Part shown: positions 24,475 to 36,533 of the stretch, one piece after another | Layout of the letters: the number at the start of each line of letters is the position of its first letter | Position numbering within the stretch: the first letter of the stretch is position 1 | Translations under genes and position numbers: made by a program | The notes under the pieces: model-generated | Told to the model about the DNA's origin: nothing | Seen by the model: only the letters and a program-made list of their open reading frames with translations | Database searches by the model: none | Assembly (NCBI RefSeq): GCF_026151205.1 | Contig: NC_087082.1 | Coordinates: forward strand, 4,567,408 to 4,631,407 | Length of the DNA stretch: 64,000 nucleotides | From: Bolinopsis microptera | Taxonomy: Eukaryota; Ctenophora; Tentaculata; Lobata; Bolinopsidae | Direction: 5' to 3'

Positions 24475-27400
24475 GTTTTTTGATTGAAATAAATTTTCGT
24501 GCACATACAGAATGAATGGTTAATAATTTAATATATATGTAGACCAAGCTCTGTGCACGGGATGCTTCCTGGAAGAATCCAGTTCTTTTAGCGGGGCACC
24601 CTACCTAAAGCCAAATTGAGATATAATAACTACATTCCTAGAGAAATAATCAGAAATCGAATACCAATCAAATAATATGATATATATGAGTAGTAACCAT
24701 ATTTACTATGCAAAATGCCCCAACCACATAGTGTAAATTTATATAGAATTCAAATTCCATATCATCATTAAACCTCAATACCTAGTCAATATAATAGCCC
24801 AAGCAAAATTAAATAACTTCTTATATACCTTACTGTCATACTACAAATTAATTAAACATTTGAAATCTGTTGACCAGAGAATAAATTTCTAAGCCTAATG
24901 CAAGTGAAATAATTTAGATGCAATAATGAATGCCTAATGTGAGTATCATTTGTCAATGTCCTTGTAAAAAAGTCTGTACAAGAGATATGAGTAACTAATA
25001 TAGAAGAAAAAACAGGAAGTTGTCGTCTGTTGTTATAGATGATAGTAGCTGTTTCTTATACGAATCACTAAAGCTTTTAACATCGGGCAGATTTCGTAGA
25101 TCTGTTGGAACATTATTCCAACATTTTGCCCCCAAGTATTGAAAGTTTTTATGTGATGTTGATCTATTGACATAAAGGTTGCAGCTTTCGCCGCTCCTAC
25201 TACCTCCTGATATGTAACTAAATTTGTTCATAAAGTTTGTAGGACAATTGTCATGGATGATTCTAAACATATAATTTGACAGATGGAGTTGTCGTCTAAG
25301 ATGGAGTGGTAACCATTTCATGTCTCTATAAACATTAAGGCTGCTCTCTGTTTTTGGAACGTTGAGAGCTATTTTGGCTACCTTTTTGTACAGAGTGTCA
25401 AGTTCAGCAAGTTTTGTCTTGCCAGCTCTACAATAGATCGTGTCTAAATAATCGAATTGTGGCAACATGAGTGCATTGGCAAACATTTTCCTATATTTAA
25501 TGGGTAGCAGTGCTTTACTTCTATACATGGCACCAATTCTCTTCATGACCTTCCTAATAATATAATCTACATGGCTTTTGAAGTTTAATTTACTATCTAG
25601 AATGAGGCCAAGATATTTTGTCTCTTTGCACTCCTTGATTGTGAAAGTTACCTCATTACAATCAATGGTTATTTCATCATGTTGGTCAACAGAATCAAAC
25701 AATAGGAATTCAGTCTTCTTTTCATTGAGTGATAATTTATTAACACTGAGCCATTTAAAGATTGTCATAAGTTCTATTTTCATGTTTATAAATGTGCTTC
25801 TGCAGGTTTGATCAAAGAATAGTGCACCATCATCTGCAAATAGAAAGGGCTTAGATAGGTTACAGGCATAAATGATGTCATTTATGAAGATACTAAATAA
25901 TATAGGCCCAATGATGCTTCCTTGTGGTACACCACTCAGAACTTCTAAAAATGAGCTTAGATTGCCATTGATCCTAGTGCATTGATATCTACAAGATAAG
26001 AAGTTCTTAAACCAGGTTAAAGCAATGCCACCAATTCCATAATATGCCAATTTTTGAAGCAATATTTCATGATTCACTGTGTCAAAGGCCTTCTTAAGAT
26101 CAAGAAAGATGATTCCTGGTTTATAAGACTTAGATTTACTCATATATATTTCGTCCATCAGATCGTACATCAGATAAGTTGTGGAGTGATTTTTCCGAAA
26201 GCCATATTGATGCCGGATGAAAAGTTTGTTCTCTTCCATGTAATCAGTGAGTTGCTTGCCGACAAAGTGTTCTATAAGTTTTCCTACAAGTGGAAGGATG
26301 GATATTGGCCTGTAATTATTAGGATCATCTTTCATTCCTGCCTTATGGATGGGAGTTACTCTAGCTTTTTTACAAAGGGTTGGTACAACACCTGTATTAA
26401 GGCTCAGATTGACAATGTGGGTCAGTGGCTCAACTATGTGTGGTACAGCTTGCTTAAGTAAAAATAGAGGCACATTGTCATATGAGGCCTTGTCATTCTT
26501 GAGCGTTTCGACATACATTAGGATATCAGTTTCATTTATTTCTTGGAATCTATCAAATGAGATATTAGAAGTTCTAGGAGGTAAAAAATCTGTAAAACTA
26601 ACTCTTTCAATATTGGGGGCCTGATTTTGTAATCTTGATCCAACATTTGCAAAATGAAAGTTAAATAGCTCAGGATCATTCTCATTGATAGTTTGACAAT
26701 TAGTTGTACCAGGGGTCATATTTGATGCCAGTTTGATAGTTTTCCATATCCCTTTAAGATCATTCTTGGCACTTTTAACTTGTAGATCATCGATTACATT
26801 AGCCTTTTTGCAGGTTTTAGCTAATTTATTTCTAATATTTCTCTGAATCTTGTAGCAATCCCAGGCCTCATTACACTTTATACATTTGCTACATGTACCA
26901 CATTTATTGCAATTTCCATTGTCTCTCTTATCCTTCTTTTTACGGAATTTCTTTAGAAGAAAATGTGTATGATTAATGGCATATAAAAGTTCAGTAGAAG
27001 GTTTATGTATGAACTTTTCATGCCTTTCTATGGTCTTGCAAGGGAAGAAGGTTGCATATGCCTGTTCAATATGATGACAAAGGCCAGCTGTGATAGCTTC
27101 AACATCTGTACTTTCCAATAGTGGACTGTAATCAGAACAGGTGTCTAGATAGTCTAAGAATTGTTTAACATTACGTTTACAATGATTTCTAATTTCAACC
27201 TTCTCAAATTTAGGAGCTATAGGTACTTTACAATCTATCTCACACATAATAGCTTGATGATCTCCAATACGTTCATCAAGAACAGAAGATTGGACAAAAT
27301 CTGCATAACAGTTAGTGAATATTACATCAATAGTAGTCTGGGTAACATTGTCTCCACGTTTAGCAACTCTAGTTATCCCTTGAATGGTTTGAACTAGATT

Positions 27401-27997
27401 GTAACATCTCAAGGTCATATCTAATTGTTTGTACTGGGTGGATGAGATATTATTCTGGTCAATGTTTATATCCCCAATCCAGATAACCTTTTTCCCATTC
27501 AATTTTTTCATGCAAAAATGAATGTATTCAATAAAGTTATCAACACTGCAATAATTTCCAGAGCGATAGAAGCAGCAAACATTGATCTTGCTATTCTTAA
27601 GCTTCACCCATAATGCTTCAATGTTATCAAGCTTACTATCCATAACTAATTCTGTGTAAGCTAGTTTTTTGTTTATCATTAAGCCACAACCACCCCTAGA
27701 ACTGTTTGGCCTGTCGCATCGCATAAGGTTGAAGGAGGAAGGAATATTTATGGTGTCTGTGTCAATAGTATCATTAAGATTCATCTCATTTAGGGAAAGT
27801 ATGTCTAATTTATGATCTCTAATAAGTTGGGAAAGTTCATTACTTTTAGCTAAATTGAGAAGCCCTCCTTGAATGTTACAATGACCAATGCAGAGGTTGT
27901 GAAACCTATCAGCTGCATTATTAAAATTTGTCATCTTGTGACCCGGTATAGAGAGGCACGGTATATAGCGGTTTGAATGAATTATACATGTTCCCAC
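24475..27997 (-). mobile_element. Non-LTR retrotransposon copy B with 3' end
   Basis: On the minus strand the coding region (27997-24995) is followed by a ~0.5-kb 3' region. Its last ~136 bases (24610-24475) end in a short run of six A residues. The same terminal segment recurs in the other orientation at 56400-56537, also ending in A residues, which marks it as the conserved 3' end used in retrotransposition. The 5' boundary is not resolved, and no target duplication was identified. The element lies between a tRNA gene and a possible host exon at 28144-28225. Confidence 0.75.
24995..27997 (-). CDS. Endonuclease-reverse transcriptase polyprotein of copy B (intact)
   Basis: An uninterrupted 1000-codon frame. 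The N-terminal third is an apurinic-type endonuclease (GHCNIQGG, LNEMNL, GDINIDQN, IGDHQAIM). A cysteine cluster (CNKCGTCSKCIKC, about residues 357-380) sits in the linker; this could be a metal-binding knuckle. The reverse transcriptase has NYRPISIL, FGFRKNHSTTY, FLDLKKAFDTVNH, GVPQGSIIGPILF and catalytic FADD near residue 720. A typical LINE C-terminal domain follows. It would nick target DNA and copy its own RNA there. All catalytic residues are present and there is no break, so this copy could be active. The start codon is the first ATG in frame and may not be the native one. Confidence 0.93.
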   Translation of the reverse strand: MGTCIIHSNRYIPCLSIPGHKMTNFNNAADRFHNLCIGHCNIQGGLLNLAKSNELSQLIRDHKLDILSLNEMNLNDTIDTDTINIPSSFNLMRCDRPNSSRGGCGLMINKKLAYTELVMDSKLDNIEALWVKLKNSKINVCCFYRSGNYCSVDNFIEYIHFCMKKLNGKKVIWIGDINIDQNNISSTQYKQLDMTLRCYNLVQTIQGITRVAKRGDNVTQTTIDVIFTNCYADFVQSSVLDERIGDHQAIMCEIDCKVPIAPKFEKVEIRNHCKRNVKQFLDYLDTCSDYSPLLESTDVEAITAGLCHHIEQAYATFFPCKTIERHEKFIHKPSTELLYAINHTHFLLKKFRKKKDKRDNGNCNKCGTCSKCIKCNEAWDCYKIQRNIRNKLAKTCKKANVIDDLQVKSAKNDLKGIWKTIKLASNMTPGTTNCQTINENDPELFNFHFANVGSRLQNQAPNIERVSFTDFLPPRTSNISFDRFQEINETDILMYVETLKNDKASYDNVPLFLLKQAVPHIVEPLTHIVNLSLNTGVVPTLCKKARVTPIHKAGMKDDPNNYRPISILPLVGKLIEHFVGKQLTDYMEENKLFIRHQYGFRKNHSTTYLMYDLMDEIYMSKSKSYKPGIIFLDLKKAFDTVNHEILLQKLAYYGIGGIALTWFKNFLSCRYQCTRINGNLSSFLEVLSGVPQGSIIGPILFSIFINDIIYACNLSKPFLFADDGALFFDQTCRSTFINMKIELMTIFKWLSVNKLSLNEKKTEFLLFDSVDQHDEITIDCNEVTFTIKECKETKYLGLILDSKLNFKSHVDYIIRKVMKRIGAMYRSKALLPIKYRKMFANALMLPQFDYLDTIYCRAGKTKLAELDTLYKKVAKIALNVPKTESSLNVYRDMKWLPLHLRRQLHLSNYMFRIIHDNCPTNFMNKFSYISGGSRSGESCNLYVNRSTSHKNFQYLGAKCWNNVPTDLRNLPDVKSFSDSYKKQLLSSITTDDNFLFFLLY

Positions 27998-28143
27998 TTA
28001 TATACAGATCAGGCAATGTACAAGTTAAAACGAATTATGTAAATAGATTACAGATTTGTCAAATTACCTGGATATTTATTTTTGTCTACATTGTACATGA
28101 ATTAAAAACACTGAGCACATTATCAGATCTATTAAACACTTAC

Positions 28144-28225
28144 CAAGAGCATAGAGCACATTGTCGTCTTCAGTCCCATCCAGGAGGGGAGCAGCTAGGC
28201 CATGTCCACGTCCTTTCTGTGGAGG
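28144..28225 (-). CDS. Possible single exon of an unidentified host gene
   Basis: On the minus strand an 82-base open segment lies between a strong acceptor (CCCTTCTCTCCAG) and a perfect donor (CTCTTG|GTAAGT). It reads PPQKGRGHGLAAPLLDGTED, followed by DNVLYALG, which has the composition of a conserved protein, but the family was not recognised. Copy B would lie in the following intron. The other exons were not located, so this is tentative. Confidence 0.4.
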
Positions 28226-28764
28226 CTGGAGAGAAGGGAAAACCCAGGCACATGGAATCCACTGGAAAACCCATCGCCAGTCCATAAAACTAGGGAATGA
28301 TGGGGACATTATACTCTTAAACATTATATCAAAAGTTTGTTCGCCATGACACCTGATGTGTCCACATCCCGATTTACCACAAACCCCAACTTACTGCCGC
28401 CACTTCCTTCCCCAAATCAGGAATTAACATGTGAACAATCAAAACCCTGTCTACCGAGGCTCCATTGTTCCCACCGTATTCCAAACCATACTTTAGACAC
28501 GGAAATTTTATCCCTAACTTAATAGATATTATTATCAGCCATTGGTATATTTATTCGACTGAGTTTTTAGTGTGGTGACTTGGATTGCTTAAATAGAACA
28601 ATACAAAACAACACAAGCTGGTCAACCAAGAATAGTGATAGAGGTAGCCCTGGTGGTTGCATAATCCTTACGGTCTGCCCTCTCCAAAATCAGCCTGCTT
28701 ACCCATTGTACCATTTAGCTTGTTATAAGTAAGCTTAATAATAGCAAGGGTACGTATTATTCTC

Positions 28765-30330
28765 CTAGGGTCCTCAAACTTTTAGCTACCACTTTAAGTC
28801 CTTTACTGGCTGATATTTTTAATAAATGTGCAAATGAAGGTTATTTTCCGAAAGAATTAAAAGCAGCAAAAATAATTCCTTTGTATAAGAATAAAGGATC
28901 TATTTCTGATATAAGCAATTATCGTCCTATTTCAATGTTACCTTTTTTTGCTAAGATTTTCGAGAAGTTAATACATAAAAACGTATCTGATTTCTTTAAT
29001 AAGCACAATCTTTTCTGTGATAATCAGTTTGGTTTCTGCAGTAAGCACTCAACCTTTCATGCACTTGTTTCAGCAGTAGAAAATCTTCATGATGCTATCG
29101 ATAATAAGAATTTTACATTAGGTATATTTATAGATTTTTCCAAAGCTTTCGATACAGTGCGGCATAATATCTTGTTAGAAAAGCTGGAGAACTATGGTAT
29201 TCGAGGAAATGTCATTAAATTATTAAACAGTTATTTATCAGATCGGTTTCAGTATGTTAGCTATTATATGGGGGATTCGAAAGTTGTCTCTTGAAAATAA
29301 CCTGTGGTATTCCACAGGGGTCAGTGTTAGGCCCCCTGCTCTTCATTATTTTTATCAATGATTTGGCAAATATTTGTGAGTTAGCTAAATTTATCCTCTT
29401 TGCAGATGATTTAAACCTTTTTCTTCAAAATAAAGACCGAAATTTACTCTACAAAAATGCTAATGAGGTATTATCAAAGATTCACGACTATTGCTGCTTA
29501 AATAGGTTAATCATTAATTTTGAAAAATGCTGTTTTATGGAATTCGGAAGTAGTAAAGTTCCTAAGAATCAAAAGTTTGTTGGAATGCTTAACAACCAGT
29601 TTAATCAAGTGAATAAGTGTAAATTTTTGGGAGTCATTATTAATTCTAATTTAACGTGGAATGATCATATTACCAATGTAATAACGCAAGTTTCAAAATC
29701 TTGCGGATCACTCTACTCCATAAGTTCTATAGTGCCAGCCAAAGTGTTAAGACAAGTATATATTTCACTTGTTCAACCATATTTAATGTATTGTATACCA
29801 CTGTGGGGTGCTGTTTTTCACCATCCTTTGCTGCAAAAACTGTTTGTGTTGCAGAAAAAATGTATTCGTATTGTGAGTAGAAAAACAATAAAGATTGATC
29901 ACAAGTTTCAACATACGAAACCAATGTTCTTTCGTTTGAAATTATTAACCTTGTTTAACTTATTTACATACTTTACTGGATGTATTGCAATGAGGCTACT
30001 TAAAGAACAAATTCCTGTTGATGTTTATCGCCGGTTTAGCAAGTCAAGTAGATCATGCAGACTTCTATATCCTAAATTCTCAATGTCTAAGACCAAGAAT
30101 AGTAATTTTGTTTTTAATGCATCCAAAATTTTAAATTATCTCCTTGATCATGATGTACCGTATCATATTTTGTCAATTTCACTATTTAAAAAGAGATTTA
30201 AGAACCATTTGCTTCATATACAAAACCTAGGGCTAAATGGGGATCATGGATGGCTACCATGTAATCACGATATCTTCTCGAATGTATCAATTTCATTTTT
30301 TTTATTTTTTGTGTTATTTTTTACTTGAGA
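28765..30330 (+). mobile_element. Non-LTR retrotransposon copy C, 5'-truncated RT fragment
   Basis: The copy starts inside the reverse transcriptase (about 28765) and has two frames: 28881-29294 (NYRPISMLP, FIDFSKAFDTVRH) and 29291-30328 (GIPQGSVLGPLLF, catalytic FADD at about 29398-29409, then the C-terminal domain). They are joined by a one-base frameshift near 29290. Endonuclease is absent. Sequence to about 30540, ending in repeated AATCGTGTAA units, is probably the 3' UTR. CR1-like elements often end in short tandem repeats of this sort. Confidence 0.85.
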
Positions 30331-30711
30331 TCTCATATCATAAAATTTTACCATCGCGATACGGGTATTAATTTACCTCCCAGCGGTGAGACACCGCTTC
30401 CCTCCATCGCCATGTTTGAAGCTCTCCCATCATCTGTTCTACTTCAGAGGGAAGTGATTTATTTTATATTTTAAAATTGTTATTATTCCAGTATAACAAA
30501 TAAATTTTCTAATCGTGTAAAATCGTGTAAATCGTGCTTGATTTCAGAGGTGGCTATTGAGGGTGTCTAGGCGTCCCTGGATGCCCTCAAATTATTATCT
30601 GGTGGCTGGTGCTTGAAAATAGAAATAGTAATAGTATTTGGAAATATCTAATCGTGATATAAAGCTTCTTATTCTACTCAAAGGTTTGAATGTAAGCGCT
30701 TGCATGATCTT

Positions 30712-33700
30712 TGTGAAATCATGTTGTAGGGTGTCCAATCCTCGTTTGGACACCTCAGTCACGCACCAAGACCGCAGCAACCCCCAACCGTACAGCAAAG
30801 GATATAGCAAAGGACCCAGCCAAAAAGGCCCCGAAGAAAGCCACCAAATCAGGAGAAACCTCGAAACCGGACATCAGGTATGATAAATGTCCCTGTGGAA
30901 CTAGTGATAAAACCTCATGGATTATTGATTGTACCTCTTGCCCTCAAACCTGGCACAGCAATTGTTGTAATCTAAAAGGTATTTCCGAACAGTTTGTTAC
31001 ACAGATAGAGGATTGGCTCTGTCCGCTTTGTTTCAGTGCCCCTGGCGTGACCATCCGTAACAACCAACAGATCGAGACTTTACTTCTCAATATGTCTAAT
31101 CTGAGGAATAAAAACATTGATCTTGAAGAAACTGTCATGAAAATGGAGGAGAAACTAACTTCGCTGATATCCAACACAAACGATCTCGGAGCTACCACCA
31201 AGACCATTTCTGAGAGAATACTCAAGCTAGGAGACATTGAGCTACATATTCAACATCGGACCCTCCAAGAAGGTCAGGTTGATGAGAAACTTAAAACTAT
31301 GAAAAATCAGATCACTGAGCTTCAGTCTAGTATGGATGACCTTAAGAAATCAACTGCCTCCTCAAGCAGCCCTCAAATCACCCAAGCACCATCAAGCTCT
31401 CAGCCCTGGGTCCATCCTAGTCGTGTCACACCACCCACCCACCCACTCACCCACCCACCCACAGTTGTCCCTGAACCCACAACTACCATAGAGCACAATC
31501 AGAAAAGCTTCACCGACCTCAAACTAGAATTCATCAATGAAGATACAGCCTCAAATATCACCACATCACTAGAGTCATTGTCATTTGTGTCTGAATCAGG
31601 CCGCTCAACTGTTGCATTCGGAGCTCCTTACACGTATACAGGTTCCAAATCTGGTGCCGATGCAACCCCAATCCCCCTGGTGCTTCAGCCGATACTGGAG
31701 AAAATCAATGTCCTACAAAAGGAATTATTCTACGAACAGCACCCCACCTTCAAGTCACATCCTGAGAGGCATCCTTCACCTCCTGTCATCAATTCATGTC
31801 TCATAAATAGGTACGAAGGCCCTAATAGTTCACTTCCCAGCCACTCAGACGACGAGCCCACTAGTATAGATGTCGAATCATCCATTTTCACACTGTCCCT
31901 CGGCCAAGAATGCTCCATCCAGTTCCTTGACAAAAAGTCTGGTGTCAAGTCTGACCTAACATCCACCCACCGATCACTCTATCATATGACAAGAAAATCA
32001 CAAGACTTTTTCACTCATTCAATTCCAGAAGGTAACGTCACCCAGGACATCAGATATAGCCTCACGTTCAGATCAGTTAACTGGAAGAACAAAAACTCTA
32101 CAATCTTGATAGGAGATTCAAATACAGGAATGCTCAAGTTTGGGACTAATAAACGTAATACATTTGGTGAACTCATGCCTGGCCTTAAAGAATGGGCGCC
32201 TATAATCAACAACATTGACCCTTACAGCTGTCAATCCTACAGCAATGTTGTTATCATGTGCGGGATAAATGATATAAAGCAACCTCAAAGTAACGTCAGA
32301 AGTGTATGTAGTTCGCTGTTAACAAAAATAAAAGAAATTAAGCTGCTGAACCCTAAATGTTTTGTTTATGTTTGCCCGCTGCTTCCTACTAAAATTGCTG
32401 ATTTGAATAGAAAAGTTAACTTGTTTAATGAACTGCTGACGAACGGTCTTACATCTATGAGTTCTGGTGTTCAGAGTGTGCAAGGTTTTAATGGCTTTGC
32501 TGATCATTATGGCATGTTGGTCCATCAATTGTCCAAGACAGTTGATCGACAAAACAGGCCTGACACGCTTCACCTTAACGAACTAGGTGCTAGGGTCCTT
32601 GCTGGCCTAATTAAACAAACCATATTTTCCAGGCTCCACCGAGGAGTTGATAAACGAAGAGGACCGACTAGCAGAGCTGACGGAAAGACCCTTCAGTTCA
32701 GTTGCCAGAGGAGGAGGCGGGTACAGTTACCAGGTATGGTAACTTTCTCAAATAAGGAAAAATGCAGTCACTGCCTTAAGAGCTTATGTTTAGGTCAAAA
32801 ATTTGTTGAATGTTTTAAATGTAATTGCATTATACATGAAAAATGTTTCAAAAACTCTGAAGCAACCGTGATCAACTCAAATTACTTTTGTAATCAGTGC
32901 AAAGCGCTAATCCTTAAACAGTACAACCCGTTTAAAGATATGATTAGTAAGTCGGATAACAATAACAACGACCCCTTGATTCTGAAAATGTCACAAGTTC
33001 TAGAATATTGTAAGCCTTACTCCACCAACAAATTTAATAACGAACTTAGTGCCGATCTTCATAAAAATGGTGGCTCTTTCTTCCTGAATATCGACGGCAA
33101 TAAAAGCAACTTCGACCATCTCATATCTGAATTAGAGTGCCTCAAACACAATTTCCCTATCATAGGCCTTGCCGAAACCAATATTAGCCCAGAAGAGAGT
33201 TCCGTTTACCCTATTAATGGATTCAATAGTTTCTACCAGACTACAATGCATAACAAATCGAAAGGAACGGGCGTTGCAGTTTATGTTCACAATGCTTTTA
33301 ATGCAGTCGTTAATGTAGATGTATCAAACGTCACCAGTAATTTAGAAAGCCTCTTTGTGACTATTCATCAAGAATCTAAAACTATAAACGTAGGAGTAAT
33401 CTATAGACCCCCTAGTGGAGACATTGACGAGTTTCTCGCTGAGCTACAAGTAATTATGGGTAAACTCCCAAAGTTAAATGTACATGTAATGGGTGATTTT
33501 AATATTAACCTCCATAACGGCAATAGAAGATGCACACAAGAATTAGAAAACATAATGCTCGGATTAGGGTACTCACCAACGATATCTATCCAAACACACG
33601 AAAAGCCTGGATGTAAACCATCCTGTATTGATAATATTTTCACTAATGAAATCGAAAGCACGTTGTTTACAGGAACGTTGCAACTCAATGTTTCTCACCA

Positions 33701-35552
33701 CCATGCCATCTTTCAAATCAATAGTTGTCTTAATTTTGTAGCTGATGAACCTAAACTTAAACACGCACAATATTACGACTATAGCACCTCAAATGTAGAC
33801 GCCTTTCTCACATCAATTGATAATGAACTACATACCAATCCTCCTGAAAACTTCAGTAGTTTCTGCACTACTTTTCAGAAGCACCTAGACGAGGCATTCA
33901 AACTTGACAAACCGAAATTATCTAAACGTAACGCTTTGAACAACCCATGGATTACTAGTGGTATTGTTACCTCAATTCGAACGAAAGACTCGCTCTATGA
34001 TTTGTGGAAAAAGTCTCAGAAGAAAAAATGTTTATTGCTAACTAATAATAATAATATTAAACGCGAGGAGTGTAATTGCCTCACTTGTATGAATATAGCA
34101 AAAAAATACCTTGAATATAAGGATTACAGGAAGCATCTCAAGGTACTTATTGACCGTGTCAAGAAGAATCATTATGCAGGTAAATTAACTGACTGCTCTG
34201 GTGATAGTAAGAAAACGTGGGAAATCATAAACACTATTCGTGGAAAATCCAGGCGTGAAATAAAGCCATGTTTTATCCTTAACGATAAAAAAATAATAAA
34301 TCGTAGGATGATTGCTAATGAATTCAATAAATATTTTCAGTCGATTGCATCCAAACTAAATGAAAATTATTCTGAAGATTATATAACCCTGGATGCAATT
34401 CCCTCATTCTCAAACTTCTTACCTAAAACCTGTGAGTCAAGTATATATCTAAGTGATTGTACACAGTATGAAATTATAGATATTATTAATGAGTTCACAA
34501 ATGGTAAATCTAGTGACATTCCAATTCACGTTATAAAAAAGTCTGCTAGAATAATATCTCCCTTTTTAGCCAAGCACTTTAACCATTGCATGCAACAGGG
34601 GATATTCCCAGATGAACTTAAATTAGGAAAGATAAGTCCCATCTATAAAAAAGATAATCAGGAACTATTTGAAAACTATAGGCCAATATCAACCTTACCA
34701 GTATTTGGAAAAATTTTAGAGAAACTTATTTATAAACGTATGTACAGCTTCCTAATTGCTAAAAGAATCATTTATGAGAACCAATTTGGATTTAGAAAGG
34801 GTCACTCAACAAGCCACGCACTGAACTTATCTGTTAGCCATATCGAATCACACTTAAAAGACAGGAAACACGTTCTTGGCATTTTCATTGATTTAAGTAA
34901 GGCTTTCGACACGATATCTCACGAGAAGCTTTTATTCAAATTAAATAATTACGGAATTAGGGGCAACGCACTGAATTTGATAAAAAGTTACCTGTCAAAC
35001 CGGAGCCAATATGTTCACGTCTTAAATGAAAACTCCGATAAACTTCCTGTTGAGTGGGGAGTTCCCCAAGGCTCTGTTCTTGGTCCCTTACTATTCCTCC
35101 TGTATATAAATGACCTATGCAACGTATCTAATAAAGGCAAGTTTATCTTATTTGCTGACGACACTAACCTATTCGTTTCTGCAGACTCGAAAAAAGACGT
35201 TTATAATGTAGCTAACGATATTCTTTCGTCTATTTCTAGATACATGAAATGTAATCTACTACATATTAACGCTAAGAAGAGCTGTTATATGTATTTCTCC
35301 CCAAACAAACGTGTAAATGAATCGTCTACATGCAGTACACCTGATGATTTAAATCTCTCCATAGACGGCTCCATAATAATACGTGTTAAAACAACTAAGT
35401 TTCTAGGTGTGCTGATTGATGATAAACTGAACTGGAAACCTCACATCGAATCACTAAATAAGAAACTAAGAAGTGCTTGTGGACGTATTTACCGCATAAA
35501 AAAACTGTCTACCTATAAAACTGCACAAGCAGATATACCACACACTATTTGA
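30712..35552 (+). CDS. PHD-coiled coil-SGNH esterase-PHD-endonuclease-RT polyprotein (copy D)
   Basis: Open frame of about 1,610 codons. In order: basic N-terminus; PHD-type zinc finger (CPCG...WHSNCC...WLCPLC, 30888-31030); coiled coil (about 31050-31380); Ser/Thr/Pro-rich linker; SGNH-type esterase (IGDSNTG, CGINDI and DTLHLNE supply Ser, Asn and the Asp/His pair; about 32095-32640); second zinc finger (32755-32925); apurinic-type endonuclease (GLAETN, GDFNINL; 33080-33760); and RT (NYRPISTLP, FGFRKGHSTSHAL, FIDLSKAFDTISH, GVPQGSVLGPLLF, FADD at about 35152). PHD and esterase domains are known in ORF1 of CR1 elements. The usual endonuclease SDH motif reads SHHH here, which may reduce activity. 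No ATG opens the frame before PHD1, so the native start may be lost. The C-terminus is cut by a frameshift at about 35500-35545. Confidence 0.88.
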
Positions 35553-35651
35553 ATCACACCTTACGTTCGCCATCTCAGTATGGGGTGGTGTCTCTAACCA
35601 AGTTATCAACCCTGTATTCTTAACACAGAAGAGATGTATTAGAATAATTTT

Positions 35652-36533
35652 TTTCCCTACTCTTGCCGAAGGCAAAAAGATCGTAGGGAATAAGTAATCG
35701 GGTTTGGATATATGAGGTGGCCCGGCGGTCCTACGATGTCGACAAAAGTCTGCTCCTTCGCAATATAGACCGCTCCCCTATAATTATGTGTATAAAAGGA
35801 GTCTATTTTGCGCGCGCGACGCCAGTTATGTGTTATTTAATTACAGGCATAGCAACCAGTTTTTGGTGCTTGACGACTGTTACACACGGATCAATCATAA
35901 ATTTAAGTGTTATTTTGGTGAGACAAGCTTAATTAATTACCGAGTGATAAAATTCAGCAAGTCAAAACAAATAAAATTATGATATCAGCTGATAAACTCG
36001 TGGCTGATTATTATACAGTTAATCGACACTGAATGGTAAAAAGCATAGAAATACATAGTTGAGAACAGATGTTACTTTACATTTACATTCAAGGAGCTAA
36101 TATCAAGATTGCGGTATGCTTTTAAAGAATCGTATATCAAATAAAAGGCTCGAAAATCAATGGTGCTATAAGTATAGATGTGTCGAGTAAGCATTATAAT
36201 GTATTAGTTTATATTAGATAAAAATAATAACTAATACGAGGCAGAATATTTTATTACAGTCACAAGTCAATAAAGTTGGCATACGATGCAGTAATATGAC
36301 GTGACCGGTGACATGATACGCATCGTTATTGCTATTAACACGAAACAAAACCGCGCAAAGTATGAAATGATCTACAACCAAACCACATACACAGATCGAC
36401 GGCGACACCTCAGATGCGCGCAGAATTTTTCAAGTTCTGCACGCCTAATATAATATAAACGATTATCACGTGCGCCAAACACCACTCTGGGATACAATAA
36501 AGTAGAACAATAACATTGTAGGCAGTAGGGAAA
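35652..36533. mobile_element. ~0.9-kb insertion in copy D
   Basis: The segment between the two coding parts of copy D has no counterpart in copy F, so it is an insertion. It begins TTTCCCTACT and ends AGTAGGGAAA, an inverted 10-bp pair. A small hairpin (CCCTAC...GTAGGG) lies at the left edge. No coding capacity was found. The homology to F resumes only near 36555, so the right border could be up to ~25 bases further, and no clean target duplication was seen. Confidence 0.5.
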
